A stretch of 64,000 nt of DNA from CBDUXT01 sp965371245 (lineage in GTDB: Bacteria; Planctomycetota; Phycisphaerae; UBA1845), in assembly GCA_965371245.1 (NCBI GenBank), contig CBDUXT010000019.1, positions 6,368-70,367 on the forward strand, given 5' to 3'. How positions within the stretch are numbered: the stretch's first letter is position 1; each line of letters opens with the position of its first letter. Made by a program: the position numbers and the translations under genes. The notes under the pieces were generated by a model, which was not told where the DNA came from, did not search any database, and saw nothing but the letters and a program-made list of their open reading frames with translations. Of the stretch, positions 58,338 through 64,000 are shown in pieces.

Positions 58338-60740
58338 TCACGGGCAGGGTTGAAGCGTTGGTACGAACGGATACGCGATACCGCTGAACGCGTCGAGCGC
58401 CCGTACGGCGTCGCCGATGTTGATCTTTTGGTCGGGCGTGCCGGGCTCGAGGTCCACCCGTGCCTTGGCGGGCGCACTCGAGCGCGAGGCAAATTTATCG
58501 AGAATTGCGATGACGTCCACCGTGATATCGACGCGATTGTCGGGCGCGGTCCAGCGCCGCTGCGCGCCGTCGAACGGACCGGACACGTCAGCCCAGCGGC
58601 CCGTGCGAATCGTTCCGGGCGGCGAGATGTTCAGGCCGCTTCCCAGGCTGCATTCCTCCCGGATGGTTCGTAATTCGTAGGTGCCGCCCGGGACGATCAG
58701 GCTGTGATAGACGTGAATGGGGCCGCTCGCCCCAAAGTCGGCGAACACCGGATCGCATGCCAGCGTGGCCGCGACGAACACCGGTGGTGTGGCGTCGTCC
58801 TTCCCCCCGAGTTCGCTGACCGGTCGAGGCGGTCCGATCCAAAACTGGCTGCCGATCAAGCTCTGAAAGGGGGCGGGCAGATCGACGACGGTGAGTTGTA
58901 CGCCCTGGGGGTCATCCTCCGGGCGGACCGCGAAGGCAAGGTAGCGGTTCGTTACGACAAGCTCAGCGGGTTCGCCGGGCGCGGGCGGTAAACAACAGGC
59001 ATCAATGAGACCATCGCCGTCGGCGTCGAGAAGAGGATCCTGTATCAGGTCACAGGCATCGGGTACCGCGTTGCCGTTGCAATCCACGATCAGGCAGGAA
59101 TCGGGGACGCCGTCGGCGTTGCAGTCGTTGCTGGTCATTTGGGCGATATCGACGGCGTCGTCGATGCCGTTTCCGTTGCAGTCACCGTCAAGAGCCGCGA
59201 CGGCGTCGATGACCCCATAGCCGCGAACGAATTGTGAGTCGGTCTCTCCCGTTGCGGCGTAGAGGTCGGCGGTTTGAAAGAGGTACGTGCGCATCTGTCC
59301 CACCGTCCACTCCGGGTGCGCCTGAACCAGGCACGCGACGGTGCCGGCGACCAGCGGCGTGGAGAACGACGTGCCGCTGGCGCTGGTGAACCCGGTGCTT
59401 CCGATCGCCGGAATGACCACGCTGGTCGCCGTTCCCTGAGCGAGTACCTCGGGCTTGATGCGTCCGTCCGCGCTGGGTCCGTCCGAGCTGAAGCTGGCGA
59501 TCGTGCCCGTGACGGACACCGCGCCGACCGAGATGACCTGGAACGCATCGGCGGGGGGTGTGATGGTGGCCGTGTCGGGATCGGCGTCGTGTCCACCGTT
59601 TCCGGCCGAGTTGACGCAGTGCAGCCCATTCCCGGTTGCAATGTTCACGCCGCGTGTGCTGACGGACGTCAGCCCGTCCATGTCCGCCTGTGTGTAGAAC
59701 GATGAGTAGCCCAACGATGCCGTGATGATGTCACCGCCGTTGGCCTCGACGAACTCAAGACCGGCCACGAAGAAATCCTCTTCGATCGGGGTCTCGCCCG
59801 TCGTGTCCTCCGTCTTGCACAGAATGAACGATGCGTCATACGCCGCCCCGACGTAGCCGCCCGGTTGGAACGCGGCCATCACCGACAGCACCTCCGTTCC
59901 ATGGGTGTGTTGGCTTCCGGGATCGCCGGGTTCGAAGGCCGTGTTTGTGTCTCCGTTGACGAAGTCGCGCTCGGCCACCAGGCGGAACGGATGTCCCGGT
60001 TCGTTGAAGGCGGGGTGACTGCGCTCGAAACCGGTGTCGAGTATGCCGACGACCACGCCTTCACCGGTGAACCCTTGCTCATGCAGGGCGATGAGGTTGA
60101 TCTGAGCCACCTGCAAGCGGGCTTCGCCGTAGAACTCGCCCGCGGCCGTGGATTCGCGGGTGAGCGCGGGAGGGGCCGCATCAACCGGGTCAAGTCGTCG
60201 ACCGGCGGCCACCGGTTCCAGCGAGCGTACGAAGGGCAGCTCGGCCAGCCGAACGATTTGCGCGGCCGTGGCCGAAACGCTCACCGCGTTGAGCCACCGG
60301 CTGGTGATGCGAACCTTTGCGCCGCTTGCCTGGACGGTCTCGACGTAATCGGGCGGCACCGGGAGGTCGTACCAATCGAACAAACCTGGGCGCGTTCGGC
60401 GCAGCACGCGACGTTGGAGCGTCTTTGGGTGGCAAGCTTCAAACACGCCGCGAACGGCCAGAGCATAGTCATCGACGGTTTCGACGGCCTTGTCTTCAAA
60501 GAAGACCCATGCGGTTGTCCTCGCATCGGGCGCCGAGGAGGCGATCCGCCGTTGCAACGCCGGATGGATGATTGGGTCCGGGCGAGATGCGGCCATGGGG
60601 CGGAAGGAAAACGGCGCGGCCAAGCCTTGAAAAGGCGCGAGTCGCGCAGCCCCGGCGTCGTCTGAGCGAGATTCCATCGGCCCAGACCCGGTAGGACCGA
60701 ACCATGCTGCGAATAGCGCAATGACCAACGCATGTGACAT
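58338..60740 (-). CDS. Exported subtilisin-family (S8) protease with dockerin-like C-terminal module
   Basis: 800 residues. Signal peptide MSHALVIALFAAWFGPTGSG; the ATG at 60740 follows a GGGGGAC. A propeptide-like region (about 60-200) precedes the S8 domain: VVGILDTGFERSHPAF with Asp235, HTHGTEVLSVMAAF with His280, NSAGNGG (oxyanion), and SASGTSFSTPLVAG with Ser458. A calcium-loop stretch follows (DCNGNGIDDAVDIAQ, DCNADGVPDSC, DCNGNAVPDACD, DADGDGLIDACC). The last 220 residues match the end of the cysteine-rich giant at 39477-44522, finishing INIGDAVRALDAFSGIAYPF and QPCP. It likely degrades or processes proteins at the cell surface, where the C-terminal module may attach it. Confidence 0.88.
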   Translation of the reverse strand: MSHALVIALFAAWFGPTGSGPMESRSDDAGAARLAPFQGLAAPFSFRPMAASRPDPIIHPALQRRIASSAPDARTTAWVFFEDKAVETVDDYALAVRGVFEACHPKTLQRRVLRRTRPGLFDWYDLPVPPDYVETVQASGAKVRITSRWLNAVSVSATAAQIVRLAELPFVRSLEPVAAGRRLDPVDAAPPALTRESTAAGEFYGEARLQVAQINLIALHEQGFTGEGVVVGILDTGFERSHPAFNEPGHPFRLVAERDFVNGDTNTAFEPGDPGSQHTHGTEVLSVMAAFQPGGYVGAAYDASFILCKTEDTTGETPIEEDFFVAGLEFVEANGGDIITASLGYSSFYTQADMDGLTSVSTRGVNIATGNGLHCVNSAGNGGHDADPDTATITPPADAFQVISVGAVSVTGTIASFSSDGPSADGRIKPEVLAQGTATSVVIPAIGSTGFTSASGTSFSTPLVAGTVACLVQAHPEWTVGQMRTYLFQTADLYAATGETDSQFVRGYGVIDAVAALDGDCNGNGIDDAVDIAQMTSNDCNADGVPDSCLIVDCNGNAVPDACDLIQDPLLDADGDGLIDACCLPPAPGEPAELVVTNRYLAFAVRPEDDPQGVQLTVVDLPAPFQSLIGSQFWIGPPRPVSELGGKDDATPPVFVAATLACDPVFADFGASGPIHVYHSLIVPGGTYELRTIREECSLGSGLNISPPGTIRTGRWADVSGPFDGAQRRWTAPDNRVDITVDVIAILDKFASRSSAPAKARVDLEPGTPDQKINIGDAVRALDAFSGIAYPFVPTLQPCP

Positions 60741-61379
60741 GCGGAAACGTCCCCCAAGAACACGGTTCTCGCCAGCCGAACCCCACCCTAGTTTACCCGA
60801 AACAGAGCAACCAAGGCAACCGAAGGGGGCGAAAAGGGGCGTGAGCGGACCGACGGGCGGGACGGGGCATCCGTCGCCGACTCGCGCGACCGCAATCCCC
60901 TCCAAGGGTTTTCGGTCGATGGCTCCAAGGAAAACCACAAGACACGAGCGTAGACGCATACCCCGACCGCTGAGGCCGTTGGCGGCACGGTCGGTCGTGC
61001 TCTTGCAGCCACGCCACGAGCGAGACGTGCCGAATCAATCGGACGCAATCCGCGTGCGGCGGACCCTCCTGCCGGCGTGAGAATATGTTACCCCACCCAT
61101 CCACGGCTCACCGCCGGTGTCCCCCCGTGGTTACCGGTCGTTTGAACACGCGATCTTGCTGTTGGCAGCGGTCCCTCATCCGCAACGGCAACCCCCGCCG
61201 AACACGCGGAATTCGGTCAACAACCTATAATGCGCAGAGGACGGCCCGATTCCGCCAATCTCTCGGTAGCAGGCCTCGCTGCCGATGTCGATCGACCGTC
61301 TTTGACACACGGATCGGCCGTTCATACCGTAATCTCTCTGTCGTCGGAGTTTGGGTCTTGCTCTCCAAGAAGGTGGTTT
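60741..61379. other. Noncoding gap between divergent exported peptidases
   Basis: No gene, repeat or clear promoter seen. The S9 frame is open from 61230, but the extra residues lack protein character. Promoters of both peptidase genes should lie here. Confidence 0.35.
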
Positions 61380-63926
61380 ATGCGAAACAAGAGATTGCGA
61401 ATGGTTCCCCTGGCGGTCTTCTCCGCCGTCTTGTCATCTGGATGTTCGACGCTACGAGCGGCGGATGGCCCCGGCGGTGGCCAGGAGGTTACCCTTGAGC
61501 AAATCATGGCCGAGCCCGACTGGATCGGCAGCGCGCCGGAGCGGCCCTACTTTTCGGATGACGGTCGCAGCGTCTATTTTCGGCAGAAGCGAAAGGGCGA
61601 GGATCGGCGTGACCTGATGCGGATGGACCTGAGCGGGAACCGGTTGCGCACCATCTCGGATGAAGAGATGGGACTGACCGATGTCGCGGGCGGCGCCTAC
61701 AACCACGATCGAACACGCAAGGTCTACGCAAACCACGGCGACATCTTCGTGAAGGACCTGTTGAACGGGTCGATCGTTCAGTTGACCCGAACGGTCCAGA
61801 GCGAGTCCGGGCCGCGGTTCATGGTCGATGGCGAACGCATCATGTATCGCCGCGGGACCGCCACCCTCGTTCGCGAGCTCTCGACGGGGCTGGAATATCA
61901 GCCGGCTGACCTGCGCGCCGAGAAAGACCCGGACAAGAAAAAGAAGTCGAAGAAGTTCGACTACCTCAAAGAGCAGCAGAAGCGCTTCTACGTCCACCTT
62001 CGCGAGAACAAGGAAAAGTCGGACAAGGCCAAGGCTCGTCGCAAGGAGGCGCAGCGCGCCGATGCCACGCAGACGCCACTGCCGTGGTACCTCGGCGACG
62101 ACGTGACGATCCGCCGGCAGGTTCTTGCGCCGACCGAAGACTGGATGGTGCTACGCCTTGCGCCCAAGAAGGTCGAACGGGGCAAGCGCGACGGCATGCC
62201 GCAGTACGTGGACGAGTCGGGCTATGTCACCACCCGCCAGGTAAGAAGCAAGGTCGGCACGGGCAAACCGGCGGCCGAGCAGCTCGTTCTGCTCGAACTG
62301 CGAACGCACAAGAAACACAAGATCGATCTGTCGGTGCTGCCGGGCATCAAGGACGACCCGCTGAAGGAGCTGCGCGAAGCGGCCGAGGCTGCGCGGAAGG
62401 AAGCCAAGAAGAAGCAAGAGAAAGAGGAGGCGGGTGACGACGACGAAGAGTCGAAGGACGAAGACGCGGCCGAATCAGACGATGATGGCAAAGGGGCCGA
62501 CGATGAGAAGGACGAGGACGCCGACAAGCCCAAGAAAGACAAAAAACCCAAGGCCCGCCCGGTCTCCATCGGCAGCGTCACCTGGTCCAAGGACGGCAAG
62601 CGCGTAGCCCTTCAGTGTTTCTCGGCCGACCACAAGGATCGCTGGATCGCGACCATCGATCTCGCGGAGAAGAAGCTTGTTCCGCTGGAGCGCATGACGG
62701 ACGAGGCCTGGATCAACCGTCGCATGGCCGCGCTGGGCTGGTTGGAGGACAACGAAACGCTGTACTTCATCTCCGAGGAGGACGGCTACGCCCACCTGTA
62801 CACGCGTTCGCTGGCGGATGACTCACGCCGACAACTGACCAAGGGGGCGTACGAGGTGTCGGGTGTCCGCCAGAGCCGAGACGGCTACTTCCTGTACTAC
62901 ACCGCCAACGTCGATCACCCGGGCATCTACGAGGCCTACCGCGTGAACGTCGCCACCGGTAAGATCGATCAGCTCACCAACCTCGGCGGCCGCAACCGCT
63001 TCCAATTGTCTCCCGACGAAGAGCATCTTCTAATTACACACTCGACCACGACGCGGCCCAACGAGCTGTTCGTTCAACCGAACGAGGCCGGCGCCGCTGC
63101 CACGCAGGTGACACGTACCGTAAGCGAGGCGTTCACCAAAGAGCCGTGGGTCGAGCCCGAGATCGTGGCTATCCCTTCGCGCGCCGGTCGGCCGATCTAT
63201 TCAAGGGTCTATACCCCGGACGGCAACGGCACCGCCGGCAAGCGACCCGCCGTCGTGTTTGTTCACGGCGCGGGCTATCTGCAAAACTCGCACGCGGGCT
63301 GGTCGGGCTACTTTCGGGAGTTCATGTTTCACACGCTACTCACCCAGCGGGGCTACGTCGTGTTGGACATGGACTATCGCGCGTCGGCCGGCTACGGACG
63401 CGACTGGCGGACGGCCATCTATCGCAACATGGGCACGCCGGAGCTCGAAGACCTCCAAGACGGCGTCGCATGGCTGACGGCCAACAAGAACGTGGACCCG
63501 AAGCGCGTCGGTGTCTACGGCGGCTCCTACGGCGGGTTCATGACGCTCATGGCCCTCTTCCGCGACCCGGACCTGTTCGCCTGCGGCGCGTCGCTTCGAC
63601 CCGTGACGGACTGGGCTCATTACAATCACGGCTACACCTCCAACATCCTCAACACCCCGGAAGTGGACCCCGAGGCCTACGAGCGCAGCTCGCCGATCGA
63701 GTTTGCCGAAGGGCTAAACAAGCCGCTGTTGATCTGTCACGGCATGCAGGACGACAACGTGTTCTTCCAGGACACCATCCGCCTGGCTCAGCACCTGATC
63801 GAACTGAAAAAGGAAGACTGGGAGGTGGCCGTCTTCCCCGTCGAGCCACACGGCTTCCGCCGCCCGGACAGTTGGCTGAACGAGTACCGTCGGATTCTCA
63901 AGCTCTTCGAGACGCACCTGAAGTAG
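61380..63926 (+). CDS. S9-family prolyl oligopeptidase-like lipoprotein
   Basis: 848 residues. Lipoprotein signal MRNKRLRMVPLAVFSAVLSS with Cys22; AAGGTGG lies before the ATG at 61380. An N-terminal beta-propeller (about 50-600) contains a charged insert (about 331-393: repeated EAKKKQEKEEAGDDDEE-type Glu/Lys/Asp) that is absent from typical DPP4/AOP-type enzymes. The C-terminal alpha/beta-hydrolase has GVYGGSYGGFMTLMALF with Ser716, an acidic residue in MQDDNVFF and a catalytic His in VEPHGFRRPDSW. Such peptidases cut after proline or release dipeptides from peptides outside the cytoplasm. The insert could be a flexible binding region. Confidence 0.88.
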   Translation: MRNKRLRMVPLAVFSAVLSSGCSTLRAADGPGGGQEVTLEQIMAEPDWIGSAPERPYFSDDGRSVYFRQKRKGEDRRDLMRMDLSGNRLRTISDEEMGLTDVAGGAYNHDRTRKVYANHGDIFVKDLLNGSIVQLTRTVQSESGPRFMVDGERIMYRRGTATLVRELSTGLEYQPADLRAEKDPDKKKKSKKFDYLKEQQKRFYVHLRENKEKSDKAKARRKEAQRADATQTPLPWYLGDDVTIRRQVLAPTEDWMVLRLAPKKVERGKRDGMPQYVDESGYVTTRQVRSKVGTGKPAAEQLVLLELRTHKKHKIDLSVLPGIKDDPLKELREAAEAARKEAKKKQEKEEAGDDDEESKDEDAAESDDDGKGADDEKDEDADKPKKDKKPKARPVSIGSVTWSKDGKRVALQCFSADHKDRWIATIDLAEKKLVPLERMTDEAWINRRMAALGWLEDNETLYFISEEDGYAHLYTRSLADDSRRQLTKGAYEVSGVRQSRDGYFLYYTANVDHPGIYEAYRVNVATGKIDQLTNLGGRNRFQLSPDEEHLLITHSTTTRPNELFVQPNEAGAAATQVTRTVSEAFTKEPWVEPEIVAIPSRAGRPIYSRVYTPDGNGTAGKRPAVVFVHGAGYLQNSHAGWSGYFREFMFHTLLTQRGYVVLDMDYRASAGYGRDWRTAIYRNMGTPELEDLQDGVAWLTANKNVDPKRVGVYGGSYGGFMTLMALFRDPDLFACGASLRPVTDWAHYNHGYTSNILNTPEVDPEAYERSSPIEFAEGLNKPLLICHGMQDDNVFFQDTIRLAQHLIELKKEDWEVAVFPVEPHGFRRPDSWLNEYRRILKLFETHLK

Positions 63927-63970
63927 CCGGATAGTTCGGGCCAGACGTAATCCCATGAAAGGCTGTCTCC

Positions 63971-63994
63971 CGCCGGAGTATAAGATCTCCGGCG
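63971..63994. other. Hairpin after the S9 gene, possible terminator
   Basis: CGCCGGAG (63971-63978) pairs with CTCCGGCG (63987-63994) around eight bases, 45 bases after the stop. No U-tract follows (TGAGAA), so it may be a REP-like unit or a stabilising end. Confidence 0.4.
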
Positions 63995-64000
63995 TGAGAA

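Noticed and set aside
1..64000. tRNA or rRNA genes, CRISPR arrays, insertion sequences
   Set aside because: No T-arm-like GGTTCGANTCC in a cloverleaf context, no regularly spaced direct repeats and no transposase-like protein were seen. Dispersed repeats are palindromic and intergenic, unlike CRISPR.

Overview
This 64 kb window is GC-rich, densely coded chromosomal DNA that looks like a planctomycete, most likely of the Phycisphaerae side of Planctomycetota. The evidence is the gene content: a Minf_1886/TIGR04138-type protein (known mainly from planctomycetes and verrucomicrobia), a CGYDLRG-type zinc-ribbon membrane protein, a lipoprotein operon of CRTAC1-like FG-GAP/UnbV proteins around a TPR protein, exported proteins ending in a dockerin-like module, a TlpA-TIGR03435 fusion, and many palindromic REP/REPIN-like intergenic repeats. 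I saw no rRNA, tRNA, transposase, integrase, prophage or CRISPR array.

Layout. 1-9.9 kb: an ECF sigma factor cut by the left edge, a DUF1801 protein, glutamine synthetase divergent from purA-uppS, fabI, a C45-like Ntn-hydrolase lipoprotein, a gene remnant, and a sigma-70-like factor next to a membrane protein with a dockerin-like tail. 9.9-18.7 kb: a thioredoxin/TIGR03435 fusion, an NhaC-type Na+/H+ antiporter, and a Yip1-like/MacA-like/MacB-like export operon with overlapping stop and start codons. 18.7-27.3 kb: pyrE, purB, an exported cyclophilin, prfB with its programmed +1 frameshift, a zinc-ribbon membrane protein, a LuxR-type regulator divergent from a SnoaL-like gene, an exported beta-barrel protein, an MBL hydrolase and nrdR. 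27.3-38.2 kb: an APH-fold protein, a Tll0287-like c-haem protein, an S41 peptidase, an unrecognised protein, and the CRTAC1-TPR-CRTAC1 operon.

38.2-47.8 kb is the most accessory part. A 1.2 kb noncoding, hairpin-rich stretch precedes a 1681-residue cysteine-rich exported protein with a strong terminator. Next comes a three-gene cassette of lower GC (unknown protein, coiled-coil protein, ComEC-like MBL hydrolase with a 53-base overlap) that I cannot assign to a known system. 47.8-53 kb is a glycan locus on the minus strand: SxtJ-like protein, carbamoyltransferase, a 52-residue DUF5989 protein, UDP-glucose dehydrogenase and a UDP-uronate epimerase-like enzyme. 53-64 kb: metG divergent from tatA, Minf_1886 protein, PSP1 protein, thioredoxin, an exported subtilase carrying the same C-terminal module as the cysteine-rich giant, and an S9 peptidase lipoprotein.

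The window mixes core metabolism (nitrogen assimilation, purines, pyrimidines, fatty acids, isoprenoid carrier, translation, redox, Tat export) with a large envelope and secretion component. Many start codons were set by Shine-Dalgarno sequences, signal peptides or family N-termini, because open frames often run upstream through noncoding repeats.
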